Program-made: the position numbers and the translations under genes
The notes under the pieces: model-generated
The model's input: the letters and a program-made list of their open reading frames with translations, nothing else
Database searches by the model: none
Told to the model about the DNA's origin: nothing
Shown: positions 1 to 8,332 of the stretch, piece after piece
Layout of the letters: the number at the start of each line of letters is the position of its first letter
How positions within the stretch are numbered: position 1 is the stretch's first letter
Assembly (NCBI RefSeq): GCF_902522795.1
Contig: NZ_CABYWZ010000006.1
Coordinates: 17,498-81,497 of the forward strand
Reading direction: 5' to 3'
Length of the DNA stretch: 64,000 nt
DNA from: an uncultured Prochlorococcus sp.
Lineage (GTDB): Bacteria; Cyanobacteriota; Cyanobacteriia; PCC-6307; Cyanobiaceae

Positions 1-228
1 CCTGTTATAGCTTATAAAAGGGGAGGGCCCAGTGAAATTATTCAGCATGGGCAAACAGGTTATCTTGTCGATCCTGATGATAAAAAAAATATGCTTTCCT
101 GTGTTGAGATTATTGAAAAAATAAAGCGTCAGAAATGTAGAGAATGGGTAGAAAAAAATGCCTCCTCAGATATATTTGCAAACAAGGTTGTGAACTGGCT
201 TAATGAGGTAATCATCGAATATAAATAA
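1..228 (+). CDS. Glycosyltransferase family 4, C-terminal fragment (5' end outside window)
   Basis: Open from base 1 in frame 1 to TAA at 226-228, so only the last 75 residues are visible. The fragment contains KRGGPSEII followed by HGQTGYLVDPDD, the C-terminal donor-nucleotide-binding signature of GT-B fold, GT4-type glycosyltransferases, in which the Glu of the GGPSE segment contacts the nucleotide sugar. The protein would transfer a sugar onto a lipid or polysaccharide acceptor at the membrane, but the acceptor cannot be told from this part. It is followed 14 bases later by a membrane glycosyltransferase on the same strand, which suggests a shared envelope-polysaccharide or lipid glycosylation role. 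Confidence 0.85.
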   Translation, partial: PVIAYKRGGPSEIIQHGQTGYLVDPDDKKNMLSCVEIIEKIKRQKCREWVEKNASSDIFANKVVNWLNEVIIEYK

Positions 229-242
229 AATTAATATATTAA

Positions 243-2048
243 ATGATTCTTCTGAACACAAACAAAAGACTTTTAAACTCAACAATAGTTTTAATTTCTG
301 GGATCATTATATTTATTTTGGGTTTAGGTACTACAGGACTGGTAGATGAAACCCCCCCCTTATTCGCAGCTGCGGCAAGGGCGATGAGTGAATCTGGTGA
401 CTGGATAACTCCAAAGGTGAATGGAATGTTCCGCTTTGATAAGCCTCCATTGATATATTGGCTAATGGGATTTTTTTACTCATTACCGAAAAATGAGATT
501 TGGGATAGCTTCGGGACACTCTCAGCAAGACTCCCTTCAGCTTTAGGATCATTATTTTTAATGATGATGATTGGAGATACTTTATTTTGTTGGCCACAGA
601 ATAGTGATAGGCAATTCCTCACTCCAATAGTTGCATCATTAGGCTTTGCGTTATCTCCACTAATAATTATCTGGAGTAGAACTGCCGTTAGTGATGCCCT
701 CTTAACTGGAACTTTGGGCATTAGCCTTCTTTTGTTTTGGAGAAGAATGGCAAGTGAAAAAAATGACCAATGTATTTCAGCGTGGGTATTTTTAGGTTTT
801 GCAATTTTAACTAAAGGACCTGTCGCATTTGTTCTGGCATTATTGACTATTACATCTTTCTTATTTAGTCAGAAAAATTGGAAAACTTTGCTCTGTAAAA
901 TAAGGCCTAAGAAAGGGTTTTTAATAACAATTCTTATCAGTGTTCCATGGTACATATTGGAACTCTTAAAAGAGGGAAAGCCTTTTTGGGACAATTTTTT
1001 TGGTTACCATAATTTTCAAAGATACACCTCAGTTGTAAATAATCATGCCGAACCATTCTGGTTTTTTCTTTACATAATGATATTGGCTTCTTTACCATTC
1101 ACGCCTTTTTTGTATCACGGGATATTCAAAGCCTTTAAGGATTTATTTAAAAGTTCAAAACAAATTTGCAATTTCACTGAGACCCTCTATACCTATTCTC
1201 TATGTTGGTTAACATCAGTTTTAGTTTTTTTTAGCCTTTCTGCTACAAAACTACCAAGCTATTGGTTGCCAGCAATTCCAGCAGCGGCAATTTTAATTAG
1301 TAATAGCTTTATAAACTTAAAAAATTCAAGTAAAAGTTATCTATATTTATGGATTTTCAATATTTTAATTTTGTTTGGTGTTTCAATGGCATTCTTTTTC
1401 TCAAATAATTGGTTAAGTTCAATAAATGATCCTGAAATGCCTAATCTTGCATCTGAACTAATAAGCACTGGGATAATTTTTAAAGCCAAATTATTTTTCT
1501 CTTCATTTACACTTCTTGCAATAACTTTATTTTCTTTAAAATTAAAAAATATCCTTCTTTATCTTCAAATTTTACTTTTAATTGGACAATCTTTTTTGAT
1601 GTCCCCAATAAGGAAATTAGCAGATACATCTAGACAATTACCTTTAAGGAATATCTCAAAATTAATTTTAGATATTCGGGAGGGGAGGGAAACTTTAGCA
1701 ATGATCGGGATAAGAAAACCGTCATTACACTATTATTCGAGGCAAATAGTTTTTTATGAACCGAACACTGAGGAGGGATTAATAAATCTTTCAGAAAGGC
1801 TAAATAATGATAGAAGAGAAAATTATGAGGATCAACCCGATTATGAATACAAATCTCTTTTGGTTGTGATAGATGAAGTCTCTTCTCGTCGAAAACAATG
1901 GTTAAAAATTAATCATCAAAAATTAGGCAAATTTGGGATTTATAATTTATGGCGAATTCAAAAAAGTGATCTAAATAAGTATTCGAAATTTCTAGTAAAT
2001 AGTGGTTATAAATCTGACTGGAAAAATAGAAAAGTTGAAAAATTCTAA
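243..2048 (+). CDS. ArnT/PMT-type membrane glycosyltransferase (GT83-like)
   Basis: 601 residues with about twelve hydrophobic segments. The first periplasmic loop carries the family signature: Asp35-Glu36 (VDETPP), then SGDWITP and RFDKPPLIYW (residues 64-73). This is how lipid-phosphate-sugar:lipid A or protein glycosyltransferases of the ArnT/PMT family begin; ArnT usually has EKPP where this has DKPP. Such enzymes use polyprenyl-phosphate sugars on the outer face of the inner membrane. The C-terminal 120 residues are soluble and end in a basic tail. The start ATG at 243 lies 14 bases after the preceding glycosyltransferase, so the two are probably cotranscribed. The 3' end overlaps the convergent gene by 4 bases. 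The acceptor is unknown. Confidence 0.85.
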   Translation: MILLNTNKRLLNSTIVLISGIIIFILGLGTTGLVDETPPLFAAAARAMSESGDWITPKVNGMFRFDKPPLIYWLMGFFYSLPKNEIWDSFGTLSARLPSALGSLFLMMMIGDTLFCWPQNSDRQFLTPIVASLGFALSPLIIIWSRTAVSDALLTGTLGISLLLFWRRMASEKNDQCISAWVFLGFAILTKGPVAFVLALLTITSFLFSQKNWKTLLCKIRPKKGFLITILISVPWYILELLKEGKPFWDNFFGYHNFQRYTSVVNNHAEPFWFFLYIMILASLPFTPFLYHGIFKAFKDLFKSSKQICNFTETLYTYSLCWLTSVLVFFSLSATKLPSYWLPAIPAAAILISNSFINLKNSSKSYLYLWIFNILILFGVSMAFFFSNNWLSSINDPEMPNLASELISTGIIFKAKLFFSSFTLLAITLFSLKLKNILLYLQILLLIGQSFLMSPIRKLADTSRQLPLRNISKLILDIREGRETLAMIGIRKPSLHYYSRQIVFYEPNTEEGLINLSERLNNDRRENYEDQPDYEYKSLLVVIDEVSSRRKQWLKINHQKLGKFGIYNLWRIQKSDLNKYSKFLVNSGYKSDWKNRKVEKF

Positions 2049-2296
2049 CAAAGTCTTTTTTTTAGCAGAGCGTTTTTTAGATCATCAAGGCTGCACTTGC
2101 TGGGAATGTCGATATTATTCAAATCTTCCATTAATTCAAGATCGATTACAGAATCTTCGGCTAAAAAACTAAAAACTTCATTAATACTTACTCCCATATC
2201 TTGAGCCATTTCCGAGATAAGCCGTAGAGTATCCCTTCTCACAGAAATCCTGAGATCTAAAGGGATATATTCATTTTCAGGGTTTGCTGACTTCAT
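2045..2296 (-). CDS. Small conserved hypothetical, possibly ribbon-helix-helix-like
   Basis: 83 residues from an ATG at 2296. Residues 13-45 (LDLRISVRRDTLRLISEMAQ followed by MGVSINEVF) have the spacing of a short beta strand followed by two helices, as in ribbon-helix-helix DNA-binding proteins, but no family is assigned with certainty. The C-terminal half is acidic and then Lys-rich (KNALLKKRLC). It runs convergent to the membrane glycosyltransferase and its last 4 bases overlap that gene's stop. No partner gene such as a toxin lies beside it. It could be a small regulator; that is inference from the predicted secondary structure only. Confidence 0.6.
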   Translation of the reverse strand: MKSANPENEYIPLDLRISVRRDTLRLISEMAQDMGVSINEVFSFLAEDSVIDLELMEDLNNIDIPSKCSLDDLKNALLKKRLC

Positions 2297-2387
2297 AACC
2301 TAAATCTTAAGACATTATTTATTTATCAGGATATAATCTTTACAATATTCATTAATCATGCTTAAAATTTTATGCTTTTTTCAGCTT

Positions 2388-3176
2388 TTAAATAAATAAA
2401 CTCATAAATATTTTTAATAGGGGAATTGTAATTATTGAAATTAAAGTTGTAGTAAAAAGAATTTTTGAAGCGATTTGTTGTTTTACACCATAAGCCTCTG
2501 CCATTAATATCGTTGAGATTGCTGTTGGGGTTCCTGCCTGAAGAATTACTGCTGATGATTGATAGAAATTAAAATTTAAAGATTTGCATACTAAAAAAAT
2601 GATAAAAGGAAGAATAAATAACTTTAATAAAATTGAAAATTTAATTTCTGCATTTAGATCCAAAATCCTTTCCTTTTGATTTGTGATTATTCCAAGTCTT
2701 GTTCCCACAATTACTATTGCCAAAGCAATAACTATTCTTGAAGGAATCCAAAGATAATTTCCTAAGATTTCATCTATTTGGAAAAGATATGCAAGAAGTA
2801 CACCAATAATCCCTCGCGATGCAGGACTATTTATCAATGCATCTAAAAGTCCTTTGATGTTTGGGATTTTATCACTGCTGAATTTTTTTTGAAGAAAAAA
2901 AGGTCCAAATATCCATGCGAAAAGTGTTGTTCCTAAGTCAAATCCAATAGTGAAATTTATAGTAGTTGAAGGTAAAAGAGCTAGCGCAATTGGTATTCCA
3001 AGAAATGATGTATTACCTATTAGGCCCGCTAGCTGCAATGTGTAATTTGGAAGTCTCTTATTAAATATTGGGATTATATTTATTAAAGTTATTAAAAATC
3101 CAATTACCGAGAATGCTAAAAATGCACTTTTAATTAGGTTTATATCAATGCCTTCCTTTAATAAGAGACCCATCAC
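2388..3176 (-). CDS. AEC-family transporter (auxin efflux carrier-like permease)
   Basis: 262 residues from a GTG at 3176, with eight or so hydrophobic segments and the AEC hallmarks in its second half: LQAGTPTAISTILMAEAYG (Gly and two Pro that bend the helix) and NTSFLGIPIALAL earlier. AEC carriers export or import organic anions across the inner membrane. The same frame stays open upstream to 3329 and encodes what looks like the missing first transmembrane helix (PFLILGFLIGKKNP, then IARPLIRFGIPLSVMG), which would give about 298 residues, the usual family length. No ATG, GTG or TTG precedes that stretch; the best-placed codon is ATA at 3284. The annotated GTG start is therefore probably not the ancestral one. 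Confidence 0.75.
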   Translation of the reverse strand: MMGLLLKEGIDINLIKSAFLAFSVIGFLITLINIIPIFNKRLPNYTLQLAGLIGNTSFLGIPIALALLPSTTINFTIGFDLGTTLFAWIFGPFFLQKKFSSDKIPNIKGLLDALINSPASRGIIGVLLAYLFQIDEILGNYLWIPSRIVIALAIVIVGTRLGIITNQKERILDLNAEIKFSILLKLFILPFIIFLVCKSLNFNFYQSSAVILQAGTPTAISTILMAEAYGVKQQIASKILFTTTLISIITIPLLKIFMSLFI

Positions 3177-3377
3177 ACTTAGTGGAATGCCAAATCTTAT
3201 TAGAGGTCTTGCAATATATTTTGAAATCCTTGGATTTTTTTTTCCGATAAGAAAACCAAGGATTAAGAAAGGGATAATATTTATGAAAAGTGAGTAGATA
3301 GTATTATTTAAATATTCATTAAAGCAATATTAACTTGCCATAGTGCAGTCAAAAAGTTTTTTTAATTCATTTAGGAT

Positions 3378-3608
3378 TTAAATTATTTTCCAGATTGCTT
3401 TGTCAGGAATTAAAGGAGATTTATATAAATTTTCTGGTTCTTTAGTTAAAACTCTCCAAGAAGGAACCCGACAAGTTACATAAGCAGGACTTTCTATTAA
3501 AACTCCCGGTTTCTCATCAAAAGTACAAGAAAATCCTTCTTTCCAATATCCACCATTATTAAGGCTACCTTTAAACCAAACCCAGCATTTTGAAGTTTTC
3601 AATATCAA
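3378..3608 (-). CDS. Small hypothetical protein
   Basis: 76 residues starting at a TTG (3608); an in-frame TTG two codons later is an alternative. The composition is not random for such an AT-rich sequence: six Trp, three Cys and several Pro and Gly (CWVWFKGSLNNGGYWKEGF, then YVTCRVPSWRVL). No signal peptide or membrane segment. It lies between the AEC carrier and a SemiSWEET gene, all on the minus strand, but gaps of about 70-200 bases make an operon uncertain. No family was recognised. It is probably a real small secreted-like or cytosolic protein, given the Trp/Cys richness. Confidence 0.5.
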   Translation of the reverse strand: MILKTSKCWVWFKGSLNNGGYWKEGFSCTFDEKPGVLIESPAYVTCRVPSWRVLTKEPENLYKSPLIPDKAIWKII

Positions 3609-3678
3609 CTAATTATTTTTTTCTATTTTAATAAAGATTTAAATAAATCTAAAATTTATTAATTAAAAAATTTTTTTC

Positions 3679-3942
3679 TTATTTTAATTTTTTTGAAAAA
3701 TATATTTTAGAAATTAATATTAATAGATTTAAGATCAGGGTAATTAAATTTGCAATTAATATAGGTTTAGAAGAAATCTTATAACCATAAATAATCCAAG
3801 ACAAAACTCCAATAATAAACATTATTAATGTTGTCAAAGAAACATCATCTGCTTTTTTTGTTTTTAAAGTTTTTATCAATTGAGGTAGAAATGCCGTTGT
3901 TGTTAAAATTGCTGCAAAATAACCAAATATATCTACATTCAT
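3679..3942 (-). CDS. SemiSWEET (PQ-loop) sugar transporter
   Basis: 87 residues, three transmembrane helices, ATG start at 3942. The first helix contains the PQ motif in LTTTAFLPQLIKTLKTKKAD, and residues 32-36 (ADDVS) follow it, as in bacterial SemiSWEET half-transporters. These proteins dimerise in the inner membrane and passively move small sugars. Length and topology match the family exactly (about 85-95 residues). In an obligate photoautotroph the substrate could be sucrose or glucose, which Prochlorococcus is known to take up, but nothing in the sequence defines it. The downstream minus-strand gap of 70 bases and the upstream neighbour 18 bases away suggest cotranscription with the peroxiredoxin-like gene. 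Confidence 0.88.
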   Translation of the reverse strand: MNVDIFGYFAAILTTTAFLPQLIKTLKTKKADDVSLTTLIMFIIGVLSWIIYGYKISSKPILIANLITLILNLLILISKIYFSKKLK

Positions 3943-3960
3943 AAAAATATTTTTTAAGAA

Positions 3961-4695
3961 CTATTCTTTAATTAAATCAGATAAAAATCCTAAAGGATTT
4001 CTCATGTTTGATGAATATCCAAGAACATCACTTGAAAAAAATTTATAAATAACTTGATTTTGATTATTTAATAAGAAGGAAGCTCCTCTTTGAGGAAGGT
4101 ATTTTTCATTAAGAATATAATCACTCCAATTTTGGATTATTTCATTCATATTGTTTAATCTAAATGTTGCTAATTCAAATGGTCTTAAATAACCATCTCC
4201 GAAAACCTGTTTAAATGAATTACCTGAAAATTTTAGAAATTTTAAAACATCAATTTTGTCAAATTCTGAATAGATTTGCTTTGCTTTTTGATCGCCGGTG
4301 TAACCTCTAATAACTTCTTTAATTGTTTTAAAAGAATTTATTCCAGATAGCATCAAAAGCATATTGACCCAACCTCCTAAACCTATATTTAATCCTCTTG
4401 AAATTTTAAGATTGTTATGAATATGGTTATTAGAAACAACTATTAAATTTTCTTTACGAAAGCCAGTAAATTTGCAAAATTTTTCTTTTCCATTTTGGTT
4501 CCCAATAGCAATTGCAAAAATATCTAAATTTTCATCTTGATTATTATCGATAAAATTTCTCAAATTTATTGCATATTCAAAGCTATCAAAATCTCCCAAT
4601 AAACCAAATAAAACAATTAATTTGAATTTTTTCTGCCCATTAAAGTTGAATTCTTCAACAAGATTTTTAATACCATTTTGAAATTTGTCAATCAC
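3961..4695 (-). CDS. Peroxiredoxin-like (AhpC/TSA, PRXL2-type) family protein
   Basis: 244 residues from GTG 4695. The N-terminal half has a thioredoxin-like beta-alpha-beta pattern (KFKLIVLFGLLGDFDSFEYA, then DIFAIAIG), and the C-terminal portion has LPQRGASFLLNNQNQVIY, the segment that in cyanobacterial peroxiredoxin-like proteins precedes the last strand. The peroxidatic Cys-X-X-Cys of classical AhpC is not evident; the only Cys visible near the N-terminal half is in KFCKF. Activity is therefore uncertain. It sits 18 bases upstream of the SemiSWEET gene and diverges from flavodoxin isiB across a 140-base gap. Assignment to the family rests on overall pattern and length. Confidence 0.55.
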   Translation of the reverse strand: MIDKFQNGIKNLVEEFNFNGQKKFKLIVLFGLLGDFDSFEYAINLRNFIDNNQDENLDIFAIAIGNQNGKEKFCKFTGFRKENLIVVSNNHIHNNLKISRGLNIGLGGWVNMLLMLSGINSFKTIKEVIRGYTGDQKAKQIYSEFDKIDVLKFLKFSGNSFKQVFGDGYLRPFELATFRLNNMNEIIQNWSDYILNEKYLPQRGASFLLNNQNQVIYKFFSSDVLGYSSNMRNPLGFLSDLIKE

Positions 4696-4836
4696 GATGA
4701 TTTAAATGTTTTATAAATTATTCTCAAAAAAATTTTTCATACCTTGATTAGTATAAAATTTTACATGAAAAAGTCTTTTTTGGAGAAATTTTTCGTTTGT
4801 TTGTTTCTATTATTTTAAAGAAAACAATTTAAATTT

Positions 4837-5361
4837 ATGACAGTAGGAATTTATTACGCAACTACAACTGGAAAAACTGAAGATGTCGCAGATCGTCTTC
4901 ACAACTTTATTCCTTCAGCAGAATCACCAAAAGATGTATCAGATGTTGATGATCTTTCAGAATTTGAAAATCTTGAAGGTATTATTTGTGGCCTGCCAAC
5001 TTGGAATACTGGAGCGGACGAGGAGAGATCTGGAACTTCGTGGGATTCAATATTAGAAGATATAGGCAAACTAAATTTATCAGGAAAAAAAGTAGCAATT
5101 TTTGGTTTAGGAGATTCTTCTACCTATACTGAAAATTATTGTGATGCAATGGAAGAACTTCATAGCTACTTCACAAAAGCAGGCGCTGAAATGGTCGGTT
5201 ACGTAGATAAATCTTCTTATACATTTGATGAATCTAAAAGTGTTATAGGGGAAAGCTTTTGTGGATTACCTCTTGATGAGGATAGTGAATCTGATTTGAC
5301 CGATTCGCGTCTTGAGGCATGGGCTTCTCAGCTTAAAGGTGAAATCCCCTCTTTGGCTTAA
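4837..5361 (+). CDS. isiB: Flavodoxin (long-chain)
   Basis: 174 residues. The FMN phosphate loop is TTTGKTE (residues 9-15); the two isoalloxazine-flanking loops are LPTWNTG (Trp56) and FGLGDSSTYTENYCD. The roughly 20-residue insertion containing SSYTFDESKSVIGESFCG marks the long-chain class. It is a one-electron carrier that replaces ferredoxin at photosystem I and FNR under iron limitation, in the cytosol next to the thylakoid. The protein is strongly acidic, as expected. The 140-base intergenic region upstream contains an imperfect Fur-type 7-1-7 repeat at 4712-4726, so iron regulation is plausible but not demonstrated. Confidence 0.96.
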   Translation: MTVGIYYATTTGKTEDVADRLHNFIPSAESPKDVSDVDDLSEFENLEGIICGLPTWNTGADEERSGTSWDSILEDIGKLNLSGKKVAIFGLGDSSTYTENYCDAMEELHSYFTKAGAEMVGYVDKSSYTFDESKSVIGESFCGLPLDEDSESDLTDSRLEAWASQLKGEIPSLA

Positions 5362-5465
5362 ATTTTTGACAAAAAACCTAAAAAAATAGTCAATTTAATA
5401 AATTAAAACTTTCTATCCCAATTAGAGATGCCTTTTTGTATGATTGCTTGTAAATCTTAAAAATA

Positions 5466-6119
5466 ATGAAAAATTTAAAAGAACAGAGTTGCAAAGATAT
5501 TTTTAAAAATGCTTATGAAAAAAGATATACATGGAATACTGATTTCAAAGGCTATAAAGGCAAGTGTACTTATTTATTTGAAGATAATTCTTATGAGGGT
5601 GAGTTCTTATTAGGTGAAGACTTTAAACCTGAGATTAAAAATATAGATGAAGAAAACATAAAGAAAAGTATTGCTTCTCAATTGTTTGAAGTGTGTATTC
5701 ACAGGGTAAAAAGAGAATTTAATTCAGTTCATTCAGAAAATAATTTTAATTTACTTAAAAGTTCTGAAAATGGGATTGAAATGAATGTTTCTGGGAGAAA
5801 TGAAGGAGATAAGTATAGGGTTAAAGATGATTGTATTAATATGGTTTATAGAAAAATTCATGGAACAATTATTGAGATTTTTGTTGAGGAATTTTTTGAT
5901 ACTGGAGTTGGTTTTCTTAGTAAGAAATATACTAGTCAACAAATTAATCCAAAAACCCTAGAATCAAATTCTCAAAAAATTGAATACAAAGATGAATTTA
6001 TAAATATAGGTAAAAAAGATTATTGGATTTTAAATTCGAGATCAATAAAATATTTAAACCAAAATCAAGAAGAAGAAATACAAAAGTTTGTTTTCGAGGA
6101 TTTAAGTTTATTGAAATAA
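5466..6119 (+). CDS. DUF3386 family protein
   Basis: 217 residues beginning at ATG 5466. Residues 15-35 (NAYEKRYTWNTDFKGYKGKC) match the opening of the cyanobacterial DUF3386 family, which begins with a Tyr-Thr-Trp-Asp/Asn-x-x-F-x-G-Y segment, and the length is right for it. No membrane segment or signal. Function is unknown in the family; the broad beta-rich pattern with repeated short strands suggests a lipocalin-like or all-beta fold, which is inference. It is 104 bases after isiB on the same strand and convergent with the next gene (6 bases apart), so it likely ends its transcript here. Confidence 0.7.
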   Translation: MKNLKEQSCKDIFKNAYEKRYTWNTDFKGYKGKCTYLFEDNSYEGEFLLGEDFKPEIKNIDEENIKKSIASQLFEVCIHRVKREFNSVHSENNFNLLKSSENGIEMNVSGRNEGDKYRVKDDCINMVYRKIHGTIIEIFVEEFFDTGVGFLSKKYTSQQINPKTLESNSQKIEYKDEFINIGKKDYWILNSRSIKYLNQNQEEEIQKFVFEDLSLLK

Positions 6120-6124
6120 GTTTT

Positions 6125-6370
6125 TTATTCAACCAATCTAAATCCTTTATCAAGTAGTTTTTGATAAAGAAGTCTTGCTCTGAAGGCTAAAATTTGTTCT
6201 TCATTTTCATTACTAATTACATGAAAATAATTATTGTCTAATTTGTTTTTGCTAAAACACACGTTTGCTTCACCTAATCTTAAAGTCCAGTTTTCTTCTT
6301 TAGCTAATTGTTGATTAGGTCCTAGATCCCAAGGGCATTTTTCAGGATATTTTTCTCTTTTAGAGCCCAT
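6125..6370 (-). CDS. Small conserved hypothetical (Prochlorococcus type)
   Basis: 81 residues from ATG 6370. It starts with a basic, Pro-rich segment (KREKYPEKCPWDLGPNQQLA) and ends with ARLLYQKLLDKGFRLVE, a helix-turn pattern that recurs with variation in other small proteins of this window (52466-52729 has YKKLLEEGWEK, 55243-55500 has YERLLSQGWRK). These resemble DUF1651-type picocyanobacterial proteins, whose role is unknown. It runs convergent to the DUF3386 gene with 5 intervening bases. No membrane or signal segment. Confidence 0.6.
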   Translation of the reverse strand: MGSKREKYPEKCPWDLGPNQQLAKEENWTLRLGEANVCFSKNKLDNNYFHVISNENEEQILAFRARLLYQKLLDKGFRLVE

Positions 6371-6466
6371 ATTTTTAATATTATCTATCCAATATTAGTA
6401 AAAATTTAAAAGTATGGCTATAGATCTTTGTTCAAAGCTTTATCTGAAATGCAGTAAAGGTATTAT

Positions 6467-7105
6467 TTACTTTTTACTTGCAATCAAGCAATAAAATGGG
6501 TCTTTACTAAAAAAATTGAAGATATTTTGGACTGGTTCATTAAACTTTTTAATTATTCTTGGCTCATTAAATCCGTTTGATATTAAGACTTTTCTTACAT
6601 ATTTAATTCTCTCTTCTTCAGTGGATGAAGTCCAAATGTTGGGAGCCTTATGCCAAAATGCTCTATTTGAAAAAGATATTATAAACTTGCCATCATTACT
6701 CAAAATTCTTACGATTTCTCTAGATAAATTTTCTGGGTATTGTAAATATTGCCAAGCTGCGACCATTAAACAGAAATCAACACTTTCATTACCTAAAGGA
6801 ATTTCTTGATTTAAATTGAAATTTTGTATCCAATAAGTATCAAAAATTTTATTTTTCTCAAGTTCTTGTTTGTTTAATCCATGCCCAATAACTTTTTTAT
6901 ATTTTTTCTCTTGAGGTAAGTAACTATCCCAGCTGGACATTAAATCTAGGACAGTTGAATTGTCTGAAATTTCTTTTTTATAAACATTTGATAGATATTG
7001 CCTGAAGTTCGCATCTAAATGATAAACAAATTTTGGGTCAGAATAAAATTCTTCATCATTGCTCTCATCAAGTTTTTTTCTTTGATAATTATTTAGAACT
7101 TCCAA
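6467..7105 (-). CDS. SAM-dependent methyltransferase (class I)
   Basis: 212 residues, TTG start at 7105; no nearby ATG fits better. The Rossmann motif I region is degenerate: TVLDLMSSWDSYLP (an Asp-Leu-Met-Ser-Ser version of the usual D-x-G-x-G). Motif IV is VDFCLMVAAWQYLQYPENL, and motif V/VI is ILSNDGKFIISFSNRAFWHKA, as in Methyltransf_11 proteins. It would transfer a methyl group from S-adenosylmethionine to an unknown substrate in the cytosol. The variant motif I is seen in a subgroup of cyanobacterial and plastid proteins annotated only as SAM-dependent methyltransferases. Stands alone on the minus strand. Confidence 0.75.
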   Translation of the reverse strand: MEVLNNYQRKKLDESNDEEFYSDPKFVYHLDANFRQYLSNVYKKEISDNSTVLDLMSSWDSYLPQEKKYKKVIGHGLNKQELEKNKIFDTYWIQNFNLNQEIPLGNESVDFCLMVAAWQYLQYPENLSREIVRILSNDGKFIISFSNRAFWHKAPNIWTSSTEEERIKYVRKVLISNGFNEPRIIKKFNEPVQNIFNFFSKDPFYCLIASKK

Positions 7106-7257
7106 AACGATTATTAAGTGATCTAATTCAAATTTAATAAATAGTTATTCATATTGTGATTCAGAAATATATTTTGCATTTAATTAATTAAAGATTTTTA
7201 AAAAAGCTAGACATCTATTAAAAAAAAGTTAAATTAATAATTAATAATTTTGTAAAA

Positions 7258-7428
7258 ATGATTGAATTCAAAAGGAGCAAAAAAAGTAGATCTAAAAATG
7301 CCCTTTTCAATCCCTATAAAAACGGAATAAGTCAATACGATATGGCATATCTTTCATCAAAAAAAGTTTTAAAAAATAAAACTTTTAATCTACAAAATGA
7401 TTTTCAAAAAGATAATTTAGCTGCATAA
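7258..7428 (+). CDS. Small basic conserved hypothetical (56 aa)
   Basis: ATG at 7258, TAA at 7426-7428. A very basic N-terminus (FKRSKKSRSKNALFNPYKNG) is followed by an amphipathic tail ending in DNLAA. It is immediately upstream of the tautomerase gene (2-base gap), so the two are probably translated from one mRNA. The composition (about 14 Lys/Arg) is compatible with nucleic acid or ribosome binding, but no domain was recognised and this is inference. It is too short for standard ORF calling. Confidence 0.55.
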   Translation: MIEFKRSKKSRSKNALFNPYKNGISQYDMAYLSSKKVLKNKTFNLQNDFQKDNLAA

Positions 7429-7430
7429 AT

Positions 7431-7763
7431 ATGCCTTATATTAATGTTTCTACTTCAGCAAAAATAGAGGATAAGAAGAAATTACTTGAAGAAATTTCAA
7501 TATTAGTCGCGTCTTTAACAAATAAATCAAAAAGATTTGTTATGGCTAAGTTAGATGATAATTTAGAAATGTATTTTGATGATGAAAGACCTTGTTGTTT
7601 TTTAGAAATTAAGTCGATAGGCTCTTTAAATCCTTCAGAGATGGCAAAGCAAATATCTAATTTTGTTTATGAAAAAATTGGAATTCCAATAGATAAAATT
7701 TATATTTCTTTCGAGGATGTGCCCGCTTCATTATGGGCTTGGAATGGAAGAACCTTTGGTTAA
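7431..7763 (+). CDS. MIF/tautomerase-family protein
   Basis: 110 residues. Pro2, which becomes the N-terminal catalytic proline after Met removal, is followed by YINVSTSAKI, and the C-terminal half has IGIPIDKIYISFEDVPASLWAWNGRTFG, closely matching macrophage migration inhibitory factor homologues, which end in the same N-G-x-T-F segment. Length (about 115) fits. MIF homologues catalyse keto-enol tautomerisation of phenylpyruvate-like substrates; the biological substrate in cyanobacteria is unknown. It is tightly linked to a small basic gene upstream and a DUF1824 gene 27 bases downstream. Confidence 0.9.
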   Translation: MPYINVSTSAKIEDKKKLLEEISILVASLTNKSKRFVMAKLDDNLEMYFDDERPCCFLEIKSIGSLNPSEMAKQISNFVYEKIGIPIDKIYISFEDVPASLWAWNGRTFG

Positions 7764-7790
7764 TAATTTATTATTTTAGGTACTAATTTA

Positions 7791-8177
7791 ATGGAAATAA
7801 ATAAATTAGCTGATTTAAACAGTCTTAGAACTGCTCCTCATTTAAGCAGTAGTCAAGAAAAAAAACTATTAATAGAATTAGAAACTAATATTTATAATGC
7901 CGATTGGATAACAATAGGAATAATGGCAGCTTCTGATACCAAAGCTATTGAAGCACTGAAATCAATTTCTAATAAATATTCCTCAATAAAATTTGGTAAT
8001 TTAGATTCGCTTCATGCTGATGGATATGTTTTTTTAAAAGGCAACCAAAAAACTGGTAATGTTTTTGTTAGATCTGAGAATGGTCTGGGAGAAGGAATTT
8101 TAATAACTTGCCAATATGATGAAGATGCAGAAGAATCTAATACTTTTGGACCTTTGCCATTAGATTTTTTTTCATGA
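7791..8177 (+). CDS. DUF1824 family protein
   Basis: 128 residues. The pattern ELETNIYNADWITIGIMAAS near residues 30-50, followed by a charged helix and FVRSENGLGEGILITCQ, then an acidic segment (YDEDAEESNTFGPLPLDFF) is the hallmark layout of DUF1824, a family restricted to cyanobacteria and some plastids. Function unknown. The family often sits beside housekeeping genes; here it is between the tautomerase gene and glyQ. No signal peptide or membrane segments. Start ATG at 7791 is the only good candidate. Confidence 0.8.
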   Translation: MEINKLADLNSLRTAPHLSSSQEKKLLIELETNIYNADWITIGIMAASDTKAIEALKSISNKYSSIKFGNLDSLHADGYVFLKGNQKTGNVFVRSENGLGEGILITCQYDEDAEESNTFGPLPLDFFS

Positions 8178-8332
8178 TTAATTTCTAATTTATGTTTATA
8201 TTGGATTAAGTTTTATGCTATCCAAATACCAGATAATGCTTCTCAGAAATTAGAGTTAAAAATATTTTTTGTTTTAAGTTTTGTTATTATGTTTAATGGC
8301 ATTGATCTAAATTCTAAACTTCTTAAAATTTG

